In this document: in pieces, positions 26,918-35,830 of the stretch
Numbering within the stretch: position 1 is the first letter of the stretch
Layout: every line of letters begins with the position of its first letter
Origin: Vibrio algarum
Lineage (GTDB): Bacteria > Pseudomonadota > Gammaproteobacteria > Enterobacterales > Vibrionaceae
Length of the DNA stretch: 64,000 nucleotides
Assembly (NCBI RefSeq): GCF_028204155.1
Contig: NZ_JAQLOI010000003.1
Location: 248,001 to 312,000, forward strand
Direction: 5' to 3'
Notes under the pieces: generated by a model
What the model was told of the DNA's origin: nothing
The model's database searches: none
What the model saw: only the letters and a program-made list of their open reading frames with translations
Position numbers and translations under genes: made by a program

Positions 26918-27781
26918 TTATTTTTTATCTGAGAAAAATTTCGACATGTTCCTAAATTCTGTTGGAGAGATATCGGTATGCCTTTTAAAAAACTTCGCCA
27001 AGTTGGTCGGTTCATTAAAGCCTAAACTATAAGCAATCTCAGAGATAGGGGTTGAGGTGTAACCAATCAGTCGCTTCGCTTCCAATATTAGCCGCGCATC
27101 AATAACTTGTTTGGCCGACATTCCTTTAACTTTTTTGCAAACAGTATTAAGTCGCTTAACAGAAACCCTCAAGTCATCGGTATAGTCACTCACATTATGT
27201 CTAAGACTATAATTCTTCTCTACTTCATCACTAAACACTTGAAAACAAGAAAACTCCTTACTACGGCAAATTTCTTGTTTGCGATAACTGTTTCTAAAAA
27301 ATATCTTATATAGAATACTTTGCAGCAAATTTCTTTGTAGACTACCACTCACTAGATCCTGACGGGCATGGCACTCTTCATAAAGCATGTTAAATTCCCT
27401 TCCAACCAAATCTAGCAAATCATCCATGATATCGACGCTTCGGATAGCTTTGGTAATTGCATAGTTAGCCGAGAGATTATCAACTGAAAACACCTCAGAG
27501 TCTTGGAATGAAATAACGTAGCCTTCCCACTGAAAAAGAGAATCAAAATAATGTATCTGGAGTGGGCTTAAAACGAGTAGCGTACCAGGTCGGCAATGGT
27601 ATAACTTGTTATCTATATAGTGATAACCATTACCTTCAGTAACCAAAATTAACGCATAAAATTCTACCCTATGCGGTTTTGTAAGCTCTGAAGTTCCCCT
27701 GCGAGAGACAAGATCCTTCATCGAATCTGCTGTAATACCGAGTAGATAACTATCATTGTCGAATTGAATATTACTTATCAT
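26918..27781 (-). CDS. AraC-family regulator (paralogue 2, rdh locus 2)
   Basis: 287 residues from ATG 27781, the start that matches paralogue 1; GTG 27787 would add two residues. Same architecture as the protein at 5963-6826: cupin-like sensing part (PHRVEFYALILV, HCRPGTLLVLSPLQIHYF) and C-terminal double helix-turn-helix (LILEAKRLIGYTSTPISEIA, GFNEPTNLAKFFKRHTDISP). The DNA-binding part is almost unchanged between the copies, so both should read the same operator. It lies downstream of the sigma-54 activator gene, on the same strand, and upstream of the broken serine hydrolase. Confidence 0.9.
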   Translation of the reverse strand: MISNIQFDNDSYLLGITADSMKDLVSRRGTSELTKPHRVEFYALILVTEGNGYHYIDNKLYHCRPGTLLVLSPLQIHYFDSLFQWEGYVISFQDSEVFSVDNLSANYAITKAIRSVDIMDDLLDLVGREFNMLYEECHARQDLVSGSLQRNLLQSILYKIFFRNSYRKQEICRSKEFSCFQVFSDEVEKNYSLRHNVSDYTDDLRVSVKRLNTVCKKVKGMSAKQVIDARLILEAKRLIGYTSTPISEIAYSLGFNEPTNLAKFFKRHTDISPTEFRNMSKFFSDKK

Positions 27782-27846
27782 AATCACTACTTATCTCTGA
27801 CTAATACATATACGACCAACTTATAGGATAACCTAATCGATCCTTG

Positions 27847-27914
27847 CCTAAAGATACATCTAGCCACAACACGGATACATTTCGTCATTTAATGATAGTT
27901 TTGATATTAGTCAT
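27847..27914 (-). promoter_or_regulatory. Operator region of AraC gene 2
   Basis: Minus-strand direct repeats TGTATC at 27874-27879 and 27853-27858, 21 bases apart, plus the shared TTTAGGCAAGG block and a FNR-like element TTGAT-ATTA-GTCAT (27901-27914), 27 bases from the outer repeat. All spacings equal those at the first AraC gene. A -10-like CTATAAGT follows closer to the gene. The rest of the gap to 28042 holds nothing recognisable. Confidence 0.6.
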
Positions 27915-28042
27915 AATTTTTAACCCCATGTTTAAGTTCTGTACAACAACTTCAGACTTATTTATGTTATCGAGGCAATACAATTCAACATCATTACACC
28001 AACAGCTTAAGTTAACTGGCTTTGAGTAACGGTACAACATCA

Positions 28043-29659
28043 CTAAATTCGATAGAGCGATAACTTACGATACAAAGTTGACAGTACCATACCTAGGCTT
28101 TCTGCAGTGGCCCGTTTGTCTCCGTGATGGTAATCCAGAACCGCTAAAATGTGCTTTTTTTCAACCGCTTCCATTGGCATTAATGGATTGAAGCCAAGCT
28201 GTGGCTCGTCACTTGTGATTAACTCTGGTGGTAAATCATCTTCTTCTACCCATTCTCCACTACAGAGTGCGACGGCGTACTCCATAGCATTAGCCAACTC
28301 ACGAACATTACCCGGCCAGCTATGATCCATCAGGCGCTTAACTGCTGCCCGAGATAGACCAATGACGTTACGGTGCATACTGACACTAAATTTGTACAAA
28401 AACAGATTGGCGATGGGCAGGATATCTTCGCGGCGTTGGTCGAGATTTGGAATCGTTAACTCTATTACCCGCAATCGATAAAAAAGATCTTGTCTAAACG
28501 TTCCTTTTTGAACCTCTTCACTAAGATTGCGATTGGTAGCGACAATAATTCGGACATCTAACTTTCGGGTTATATTTTCGCCAATACGTTTTATCTCTTT
28601 TTCTTGCAGAACTCTCAGTAATTTAACCTGCATATTTGCACTGGTTTCACCTATCTCATCTAGAAATATGGTGCCACCATTAGCTTCTTCGAATAAGCCC
28701 ATACGAGCCCTGTCCGCCCCAGTAAAAGCACCTTTAGCGTGGCCAAATAATTCGGCTTCGAGCAAACTTTCGCTTAAAGCCCCACAGTTAACCGGGATAA
28801 ACGGCCCGTCAGCCCGAGAAGAGACTTGGTGTACGTAACGACTAATGTGTTCTTTACCAACGCCACTACCACCACTCACTAATACAGTGGAGTCAACTTG
28901 AGCCGCTCTTCTGGCAATGCTAATAAGCTTGATCATTAAAGGGCTACGAGCAATAAAGCCTTGAATAGGATCGATGGGGTTCTCAAGCATTTCCCGTTCT
29001 TTGCTGTGAGCCGCTAAACGCTGTTCTAATAGTTGAATCTGCTGTTCTTGCTCTTTGAGAGTTTTACTAATGCTTTCCATCTCAAAATAAGGTAAATGAT
29101 CGTCAAGGCGGTGGTCCCAACACTCTTTAAAACGGCCCTCCATTTGGCAATAAGGATCGCCTTTAGAAATGCATTTGGTTTCGATAAAGAACATTTCCCG
29201 GCCCCGTTTATAGGTTTCATAACCACTAGCGAAACCCGTTAAGGTCCAGCAACTCCCTTCTTCAGCGGTGCCTAATAGATTAAGGTGCTGCTCTGCCTCA
29301 TAGGAATTCTCCATTTTTGTCCGGATGAGTAACCCTCCACCCTCTTCGTTTCTTTCCACCCTATTGGTGGTATTGACCAACCCAAACAGACGATGCAAGT
29401 GCTCTCCACCATGGCCATCAAACAATACTTCTGGAAAATCTTCTTCAATCATTTTCGCGGTACGCCAACCGTGGGCAAAACCAAACCGAGTCAAGATTTT
29501 TCGGGCTTTGTGATAACCGAGAGTATCAATTAACTCTTTTCGCAATAAGCCAAGTGCAAGTGCATCTAAAATAAGCACTCGCTGTTGCATGAAGTGCACC
29601 GACGCATCCTTATTGGATTGACTGAGTAAACTGTTAAGAAATAATTCTTCGACTTTCAT
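28043..29659 (-). CDS. XylR/DmpR-type sigma-54-dependent activator
   Basis: 538 residues. Domains in order: XylR_N sensor (about 15-110), V4R domain (about 125-195, with GYETYKRGREMFFIETKC and GDPYCQMEG), a linker helix, the AAA+ domain (about 230-460: Walker A GGSGVGKE, the sigma-54 loop GAFTGA, Walker B GGTIFLDEIGE, RQDLFYRLRV), and a Fis-type helix-turn-helix at the end. XylR_N/V4R regulators such as XylR, DmpR and MopR are switched on by aromatic effectors. It is divergent from rdhA2, which has a sigma-54 promoter and two upstream sites, so it very likely activates rdhA2-rdhB2-rdhC2 in response to a (halo)aromatic compound. Walker A has Gly-Val where Glu-Ser-Gly-Thr is usual, a mild change. 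Confidence 0.93.
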   Translation of the reverse strand: MKVEELFLNSLLSQSNKDASVHFMQQRVLILDALALGLLRKELIDTLGYHKARKILTRFGFAHGWRTAKMIEEDFPEVLFDGHGGEHLHRLFGLVNTTNRVERNEEGGGLLIRTKMENSYEAEQHLNLLGTAEEGSCWTLTGFASGYETYKRGREMFFIETKCISKGDPYCQMEGRFKECWDHRLDDHLPYFEMESISKTLKEQEQQIQLLEQRLAAHSKEREMLENPIDPIQGFIARSPLMIKLISIARRAAQVDSTVLVSGGSGVGKEHISRYVHQVSSRADGPFIPVNCGALSESLLEAELFGHAKGAFTGADRARMGLFEEANGGTIFLDEIGETSANMQVKLLRVLQEKEIKRIGENITRKLDVRIIVATNRNLSEEVQKGTFRQDLFYRLRVIELTIPNLDQRREDILPIANLFLYKFSVSMHRNVIGLSRAAVKRLMDHSWPGNVRELANAMEYAVALCSGEWVEEDDLPPELITSDEPQLGFNPLMPMEAVEKKHILAVLDYHHGDKRATAESLGMVLSTLYRKLSLYRI

Positions 29660-29671
29660 GGCGCTCCAAAC

Positions 29672-29713
29672 AAATTCTTATTTTCAGAAATGAAATTCCT
29701 ATTTTCGGAATTT
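29672..29713. promoter_or_regulatory. Two upstream activator sites for the sigma-54 activator
   Basis: Two 21-base units in tandem. The second (29693-29713) is a perfect inverted repeat AAATTCC-TATTTTC-GGAATTT; the first (29672-29692) shares the left arm and centre but has a weaker right arm. They sit about 70-100 bases upstream of the sigma-54 promoter and on the same helix face as each other, as in XylR/DmpR systems. Binding is inferred. Confidence 0.6.
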
Positions 29714-29771
29714 AATCAGTAAATCGGCCCAATAACCGAGACCTACCTCATAAAAACCCTATTAATAATAA

Positions 29772-29787
29772 TGGTATGACACTTGCA
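29772..29787 (+). promoter_or_regulatory. Sigma-54 promoter of rdhA2
   Basis: TGGTATGACACTTGCA fits the -24/-12 consensus, with GG and GC exactly 12 bases apart and TTGCA intact; the -24 half is TGGTA rather than TGGCA. A start near 29798 would leave a leader of about 100 bases before rdhA2. Confidence 0.75.
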
Positions 29788-29896
29788 ATTTAGAGACCTA
29801 TGAGAAGCGCTATTCACCCCAGTAGATAATAAAACGTGGGTTAATAGGCCAATTTTAATCGTCCAAATAATCCAAAAAATGAAAGGGAATATATTT

Positions 29897-31310
29897 ATGA
29901 CTAAATACCATTCGACAGTGGGTCGGCGGGATTTTATGAAGATGTTGGGAATGGGGGCGGCCGGCGCGGCTACGCTTGGTGGAGCAACAAAAGCTTTTGC
30001 GGATTTGGATGAGATGATGGATTCGCCCTACGCAGAGCGTAATCTCCCTTGGTGGGTAAAAGAGGTCGATGAACCCACTATAGAAATTGACTGGGATAAT
30101 ATGGAAGTATTTCCTGGACCACATAAAACCCTATTTAATCCAATGAGTTGGGAAAACCCTCAAGACTGGATGGATATTCGAGACAATAACATTGCTTCAA
30201 CCACGGAAAAGGTAAGAAACAATGAACCAGGATATTCCCTTCGAGATCGTGCTCTTGCAGACGCGAATTGCTGGGGTTGGGGAACCAATACGGCGCTGCA
30301 ACCATCGTGGACTGGTCCCGATGTGCAGGCGAACCCTGACTGGGAACACCCTACCATGTTTTATACACCGAAAGATTTCGGTGTCCCTGCCCACAAAGGG
30401 ACCCCAGAAGAAAACTCGCGCATGCTGCGAGTCGCTGGGCGCGTTCTCGGTGCTGCGGATATGGGGTTTGTTAAACTTGACGAAAGAACCAAAAAACTTC
30501 TCTATGGCAACCTTCGGTTCGAAAATGTTGAGCGAGGATACGATCCCAAAGATGGTACTTTTGTTTTACCAGACAAAGACCTCTGGGTTGTATGTGCGGT
30601 AATTCCTCAAAGTCTATGGATGGCACAGCACACTGATCGCATGAGTTGGGCTGCCGCCAATACCGCGGCCTATTCACGAGCCAACATATACTCTAACCGT
30701 ATCAATGTTTTCTTACGTGGTCTTGGCTACCAGTTCTACGGAGGCGGTACTGCAGCTATCGGCCGTAGTGTTGGCTTTGGCATCATGTCAGGAATGGGTG
30801 AATATGGTCGTGCCGGAATTTTAGTTAGCCCTCAGTGGGGTACCAATATTCGAACGGTACATCTAACGGTGACTGATATGCCATTAGCAGAAACCAAGCC
30901 TATCGATGCCGGTATTCTAGAGTTTTGTAAAACCTGTAAAAAATGTGCAGAAATGTGCCCGTCTGGTGCGATACCAACTGCAGATGAGCCGTGGTGGGGG
31001 AGAAAAACCTTGGCAAGCCAAAGGTTACAAGGGTTGGTACCAAGATGCTAAAAAATGCTATTCCTATATGCTTGGTGAAGATCCCGATTGTAGCCGCTGT
31101 CAGGCTGTCTGTCCGTTTACCAAATTTGATGAAGCAGTCGTGCATGACTTAGTTCGCATGTCCATAGCTAAAACACCCGGACTCAACAATACCATTAGAA
31201 AGCTAGATGATGTGTTTGGCTATGGTAACGAACCATCCGGAAGTACATCGCCTTGGGATGTCGATCCTATGGATATTCCTCTATTCGGACTAGATAAGTC
31301 ACGCTCATAA
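29897..31310 (+). CDS. rdhA: Reductive dehalogenase catalytic subunit 2 (RdhA), one frameshift
   Basis: Start ATG 29897, with AAAGGGAA seven bases before; the ATG at 29879 is upstream of that ribosome site. The frame breaks at a G5 run (30996-31000). With one G fewer the protein has 470 residues: twin-arginine signal GRRDFMKMLG, a corrinoid-domain core (GEYGRAGILVSPQWGTNIR), and two iron-sulfur motifs, CKTCKKCAEMCP and, beyond the shift, CYSYM... with CSRCQAVCP. Without the correction the second cluster is lost and the enzyme would be dead. It is shorter than RdhA1 and only distantly similar, so the two are not a recent duplication. It begins the operon rdhA2-rdhB2-rdhC2. Aromatic control by the adjacent activator suggests a haloaromatic substrate. 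Confidence 0.9.
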
Positions 31311-31325
31311 GGTAAGGAGAATAAC

Positions 31326-31634
31326 ATGCGGTTAGTTAACTATGATTGGCTTTACTACGTAGTGGTAGGCTTCATTCTTGGTGGCGGAGCAGCTTACCTT
31401 CACGCCTATCTCAAGGTACAAAGTGCTAAATTAAAATGGTACGAACTATTTGCAACGGTATTCATCTTTATCACCGTTGTGTTAATGGCGCAAACCGTTA
31501 TTGCATCCTTCAATGAGGGAGAATCACGTGCCGCTTGGCTCACGATTGTTTTTGTGGGACTACCGGTCGTTATTATAACCCTAAGCGTTACACGCTCATT
31601 CCTTAGAAGGGTATCTTCAAACTTAAGCTCCTAA
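31326..31634 (+). CDS. rdhB: RdhB-type membrane anchor of reductive dehalogenase 2
   Basis: 102 residues with three hydrophobic segments (about 9-29, 42-61 and 70-88) and a basic C-terminal end. It follows rdhA2 by 15 bases with a ribosome site (AAGGAGAATAAC). Size, topology and position fit the RdhB anchor; the sequence shows little similarity to RdhB1, as is usual in this family. Confidence 0.82.
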   Translation: MRLVNYDWLYYVVVGFILGGGAAYLHAYLKVQSAKLKWYELFATVFIFITVVLMAQTVIASFNEGESRAAWLTIVFVGLPVVIITLSVTRSFLRRVSSNLSS

Positions 31635-31725
31635 ACATAATGACTACGGGCTCTTCCTTGCGCTATCGCGCTTGGGAGAATCCGTTAAATTGTCGTTGTC
31701 ACCATTAAAACTGTGTTGAAAACCT

Positions 31726-33024
31726 ATGGCATTTGAACTTAAATTTAATAAAGAAAAGCAAGAAGAATCCAGTCGTCCAGCAGGATGCCAAGGATGTCAG
31801 AATCTCCAAAAGGCTAAACCTAACAAGAAAAGAAAACCAAGATCTAGTAACAAGAAATTCAAAGACAGAGCCATTGCAGTTGCGTCTATTTTGTTGATCA
31901 TGGTCGCTTGGTTCATTGGAAGTTATCGAGAAAATACAGACATTGGCCCCTATCTTCATCAAGCAATACCCGAAGCAGAACGGATCGAACCCTCGACCAA
32001 TGGAAACTATGCCGCCTATAATAAAGAGCAGCTGATTGGATACATTTCTATTGGTGTCGCAAGCGGTTATGGAGGGCCTATTCGAATGGCCGTTGCCACC
32101 GATATAGAAGGCCTAATAACCAACATTATTGTTGTTCGTCACCTAGAAACACCAAGCTTTTTCTATAAAGTAGACAAAAACGGACTGATTTTGCGCTTAA
32201 TGGGTAAAAGTTACAATGATGCCTTTAATTTAGACGTTGATGTCGATGGTGTAAGTGGTGCTACGTACACTTCTCAAGGGATTGCAAATGCTGTTTTAAA
32301 CGCAAGCCAGCGTATTGCTAAAACTGAACTGAATATCGCCGTTGCTCCACGAGCACCGGCCAAGGTGGAATTTGGTGTGCCAGAAATAACACTGGTTGCA
32401 CTGTTTTTACTTGGTACCCTTGGACGAAAAATATCTGGGACACACACAAAGAAACTGCGTTGGTTCAGTATGTTAACCGGGATGGTCGTTCTTGGCTTCA
32501 TCTATACCAACCCTATGACCATTTCTCTTTTTAACAAAATGTTACTAGGTTTTTGGCCCGACTGGCACACACACCTTTATTGGTACATTCTGATATTTGG
32601 GATCGTATTCTCATTAACAGTGCTAGATAAAAACGCCTATTGCGAATGGATCTGTCCATTTGGCGCAGTTCAAGAATGCATGGGGAAAATTGGGGGAGCA
32701 AAAGCCCACCCTATCCGTCGTTTTCAATCCCAATTGAAATGGCTGCAACGCGCAGTTGCGTTAACGGCTATTGTTATCGCCCTAATATACCGCAATCCGG
32801 GAATATCAAGCTACGAAGTATTCGGAACCTTGTTTAGTTTTGAAGGTAATATTCCTCAGTTTTTCTTACTTGGACTGGTTTTGGTCGTATCCACGCTCAT
32901 CCATCGACCATGGTGTCGGTATCTTTGTCCTCTCCACCCAATAGAGTCCTTTATAAAACTTATTAATACTTGGAGGAAAGACGTATGGCTAAAAGTTCGT
33001 CCCGTCAAAAAGATTCAAAATTAA
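31726..33024 (+). CDS. rdhC: RdhC/NosR-like membrane flavoprotein 2
   Basis: 432 residues, intact. A basic N-terminal extension with a Cys-x2-Cys pair (GCQGCQ) precedes the first membrane helix (about 48-66). The periplasmic FMN-binding domain (about 95-195) has the flavinylation motif DGVSGAT. Then come about five helices with two Cys-x3-Cys-Pro sites (CEWICPFG, CRYLCPLH). It matches RdhC1 along its length, but lacks the PFOR/flavodoxin genes downstream. The Cys pair at the N-terminus is not seen in RdhC1. It should move electrons across the membrane to RdhA2 and needs an ApbE-type flavin transferase from elsewhere in the genome. Confidence 0.88.
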   Translation: MAFELKFNKEKQEESSRPAGCQGCQNLQKAKPNKKRKPRSSNKKFKDRAIAVASILLIMVAWFIGSYRENTDIGPYLHQAIPEAERIEPSTNGNYAAYNKEQLIGYISIGVASGYGGPIRMAVATDIEGLITNIIVVRHLETPSFFYKVDKNGLILRLMGKSYNDAFNLDVDVDGVSGATYTSQGIANAVLNASQRIAKTELNIAVAPRAPAKVEFGVPEITLVALFLLGTLGRKISGTHTKKLRWFSMLTGMVVLGFIYTNPMTISLFNKMLLGFWPDWHTHLYWYILIFGIVFSLTVLDKNAYCEWICPFGAVQECMGKIGGAKAHPIRRFQSQLKWLQRAVALTAIVIALIYRNPGISSYEVFGTLFSFEGNIPQFFLLGLVLVVSTLIHRPWCRYLCPLHPIESFIKLINTWRKDVWLKVRPVKKIQN

Positions 33025-33125
33025 AAGAACTGTTGATTATTGCTTTTGTCATGATCTGTTTCACGCTGATTTTTGCTGACGTTGGGAATAACCTTTTACA
33101 GGAGCTTAGCCAAGTAAAGAAATAA
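32985..33125 (+). CDS. 46-residue single-pass membrane protein following rdhC2
   Basis: A short gene starting at ATG 32985 inside the end of rdhC2 (40-base overlap, different frame) with a strong ribosome site (GGAGGAAAG). The product has a basic N-terminus, one hydrophobic segment (about residues 15-32, LLIIAFVMICFTLIFADV) and a short polar tail. It sits where a 76-residue membrane protein follows rdhC1, so a small partner of RdhC is plausible. No family recognised. Confidence 0.7.
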   Translation: MAKSSSRQKDSKLKELLIIAFVMICFTLIFADVGNNLLQELSQVKK

Positions 33126-33239
33126 TAATATGCAGTAATAAATTAAGTGGTTAAACGTTAGATCTTTACTTTGATGAATACAAATTAAGGCGAACTGGAG
33201 CAATTGATTGGTCTTGTCTGTTGTTCGTTCTAACAAGTA

Positions 33240-33265
33240 GGCCGATGGTATCGCTCACATCGGCC
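33240..33265. terminator. Terminator between the rdh2 operon and the lipocalin gene
   Basis: A perfect 8-base-pair stem (GGCCGATG / CATCGGCC) with a 10-base loop between converging genes (rdh2 operon ends 33125, blc ends 33280). There is no long T run on either side. Confidence 0.6.
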
Positions 33266-33279
33266 ATCACTCTATATCG

Positions 33280-33795
33280 CTATTGATTGTGAGAGACCCA
33301 GATAAGATTTTTTGTATCAAAACCTCGGGCATTAGACATGGATGTAAATTTCTCTTTTATTCCCTCATCAATCTCTGGAGTTCGAGATAACAACCACAAG
33401 TAGTCGTTGTCAGGACCAGATACGAAGGCATATTGATAATTTTCACCGAGTTCAAACACCACATATGAGCCATAGAAAGGACCAAAAAAGGAGACTTTTA
33501 AGTAACCTTGGTCACTTGTATTAACAAAATACGCTTTGCCTTCTGCTTGTTTCCATTCACTCTCCGAAGCAGAATACCCACGATTTATCACCGTCACTTT
33601 TCCATTATTTTGAATGCTGTATTCCGCAGTAACTTCGCTCAGCCCTCTCTCAAAGCTGTGGTCTAATCGCGCTACCTCATACCATTTTCCCATATACTGC
33701 TGAACATCAAAGTTCTCGACAGGCTGCACGTTCTCCGGCATGCCTAAACAGCCTGTAAGAATTATTGAAAATAATAGTAATAAGCTCTTTTTCAT
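33280..33795 (-). CDS. blc: Outer-membrane lipoprotein lipocalin
   Basis: 171 residues. The signal peptide ends in the lipobox LTGC (Cys16). The lipocalin signature GKWYEVARLDHSFERG and later strands (SGPDNDYLWLLSRTP) match bacterial lipocalin Blc. It is likely anchored in the outer membrane and binds lysophospholipids or fatty acids; this function is known for the E. coli protein and assumed here. It stands between the rdh2 operon and the efflux/two-component operon and is not obviously linked to either. Confidence 0.92.
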   Translation of the reverse strand: MKKSLLLLFSIILTGCLGMPENVQPVENFDVQQYMGKWYEVARLDHSFERGLSEVTAEYSIQNNGKVTVINRGYSASESEWKQAEGKAYFVNTSDQGYLKVSFFGPFYGSYVVFELGENYQYAFVSGPDNDYLWLLSRTPEIDEGIKEKFTSMSNARGFDTKNLIWVSHNQ

Positions 33796-33896
33796 CGTTA
33801 TTTTTCCTTGTTTGAGCCAGCGGATATGGCCACAGTCAATAGAAACTCAATTTGCACAGGCCGCTCTAGGCCTCCTTGTTCGCTTCGCAAAGGCCA

Positions 33897-35156
33897 TCAT
33901 AAAACAATCAGAACTTTATAGCTTGTTTCATCAGAACTATCTGAATATTGCCATCCGTACCTGTTCGCCAATTTTTTAGTGAGACTCAAGCCTAGACCAA
34001 ATCCCAAACTGGCACTTTCGGCAGAAATAAATGAACTTGAATTAATAACAGACACTGTGTTTTCATGTTGGGTTAATGTGACCTTTCCATCAACTGTGTG
34101 CTGGAAAGCATTACGAATAAGGTTGGCCAGGACAATTCGACAGGGTATCTCCGCGACAAGAAGAGAGTGTTCGGTCGTAATTACTTCTAGTTTCACTGGC
34201 TTATTTTTCAATAAATATGCCAGTTCCTCAACCAGCTCATCTATCATCTGCTTCAGGTTCACTCTTCCGCTTACAGGTAAGTTAGAGTCGTCTCGACTTA
34301 ACCACAATAGTGTTTCGGTGAGGTTAGTCATGGTTCGTCCAGCACGGTCTATTCTCTCCACAACCTCAAACTGTTTCTTTGTACCCTGTTCTTTTTCATA
34401 TAACTTAACCAATAATTCTGTGTTCGCTCTGATCACAGATATTGGCGTTCTTAACTCATGACTCGCGTGGGCTAAAAACTGGTGCTCTCTTTCTACACTT
34501 TCTTGAACAGAACCAAGACTACCTTTAATAATCTCCGCTAATGTATTTAGTTCTGCATACTGAAAATCTGGGACAGGATTCTTTAAGCTATCTTCATCTA
34601 ACGATTTAGCCCAGTCTCTTAACAATTCTACGGGGCCCGCGACCCTTTTTATTAGAAGAAACAAAATCGACGTAAAAACGGCAATAACGCCAACGGCAAC
34701 AATAGCGACCGCGAAAAGGTGTTGCATACGTCTGCCAATTTGTTTCCCGTCAAACCCATCGATCATAACTAACGATTTGGAAATATACCGAACTTCTCCG
34801 TTTTTGTTCATTGTCTTCATGACGAAGTAGACTTTTTCTGGAGGAGAAAACCACCCTCCTCCAACATCACTTTTTTCTACCCTGAAGTCTTTTACCGGCC
34901 GATTATCAAAGGCTTCTTTCACTTCCAGCGGTATGTCTTGCCAACGTTCTGAAATATGGTAGCCCATTACATCAAGGGGTTGACCATCTTCGACACCTTC
35001 CACATCAGCAAATGCACGCATTGTCTGCGCTTGTCCCCTATCCATACCCTGAAAAAAAGAGTCGAGAGTTAACACAGAAAAGAAAATCGCCACGGCTGAG
35101 GCAAGCAAAATCATACTGACAATAAAACGAATTTTAAGGCTTGGTCTTATCTTCAT
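33897..35156 (-). CDS. Membrane sensor histidine kinase
   Basis: 419 residues. Two membrane helices (about 9-30 and 145-168) enclose a periplasmic sensing domain of about 115 residues. Then HAMP-like linker, H-box FLAHASHELRTPISVI, N-box (ANLIRNAFQH) and G-box (FGLGLSLTKKLANRYG). The ATG follows the response-regulator stop directly (TAAATG), so it is the last gene of the five-gene efflux operon. It should sense a compound handled by the pump, or envelope stress; the signal is not visible. Confidence 0.9.
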   Translation of the reverse strand: MKIRPSLKIRFIVSMILLASAVAIFFSVLTLDSFFQGMDRGQAQTMRAFADVEGVEDGQPLDVMGYHISERWQDIPLEVKEAFDNRPVKDFRVEKSDVGGGWFSPPEKVYFVMKTMNKNGEVRYISKSLVMIDGFDGKQIGRRMQHLFAVAIVAVGVIAVFTSILFLLIKRVAGPVELLRDWAKSLDEDSLKNPVPDFQYAELNTLAEIIKGSLGSVQESVEREHQFLAHASHELRTPISVIRANTELLVKLYEKEQGTKKQFEVVERIDRAGRTMTNLTETLLWLSRDDSNLPVSGRVNLKQMIDELVEELAYLLKNKPVKLEVITTEHSLLVAEIPCRIVLANLIRNAFQHTVDGKVTLTQHENTVSVINSSSFISAESASLGFGLGLSLTKKLANRYGWQYSDSSDETSYKVLIVL

Positions 35157-35830
35157 TTACTTCTCGTTATTTTCAATAGAGAACCCAAATCCGGGAATAG
35201 TGTGAAGCAAAGGTTTATCTCCAGCAGAATCCAATTGTTTCCTCAGGTTGAAGATGTGAACCTTTAAACTGTTACTTTCTGGCTGATCATCGCCCCATAT
35301 AGCCTGCGTTATTGTTGCTCTAGACACTGGGTTGGGGCTATTCCTTAATAGCAATTCCAAGATTTTTATTGCCGTTGGTGAAAGCTTCAAGTCCTGTCCA
35401 TTTCTACATGCTATCTTTTTTCCAAATCAAGAGAAACGCCAGCAACCGTCAGCAGAGTCACTTGACCACTGCGACGACGAGCTAAAGCCCTAACGCGGAC
35501 GATCAATTCTTCCATTGCAAAAGGTTTGACTAAATAATCGTCTGCACCTTTAGCAAATCCCTTTAATTTGTCATCCAAAGCATCCATAGCGGTCAGCATT
35601 AAAACAGGCGTGTCGTTACCTTTCGCTCTCATTGCCTCACACACGGCGAGGCCGTGCATTTGAGGCAGGTTGAGATCAAGAATAATAGCGTGGTAATCGT
35701 TCTTTTCGATTAAATTTAGGCCAACTACACCATTTGCACCGTGATCACACTGAATCCCCTCAAGCTCAAGGTAGTCAATCACGGCTGTCGCGAGATCAAT
35801 ATCGTCTTCGACTAATAGTAAGTTCAACAC
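35157..35830 (-). CDS. OmpR-family response regulator, one frameshift
   Basis: The frame breaks at a T6 run on the plus strand (35416-35421). One more base gives 224 residues: receiver domain with acidic pair VEDDID, phospho-accepting Asp in LDLNLPQMHG, conserved Thr/Lys (LTAM, LVKPF), and a winged helix DNA-binding domain (LSPTAIKILELLLRNSP, SNSLKVHIFNLRKQLD). As written, a truncated receiver and a separate DNA-binding piece would result. Its start overlaps the end of the RND gene by 7 bases. With the adjacent kinase it should control the pump operon. Confidence 0.88.

Noticed and set aside
27844..28029. A 61-codon plus-strand open frame near the second AraC gene
   Set aside because: It covers the conserved AraC operator and has no ribosome site; the open frame is accidental.
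30945..31310. A stand-alone ferredoxin-like gene after rdhA2
   Set aside because: It is the C-terminal part of RdhA2 with the second Fe-S motif; one G fewer at 30996-31000 joins it in frame.
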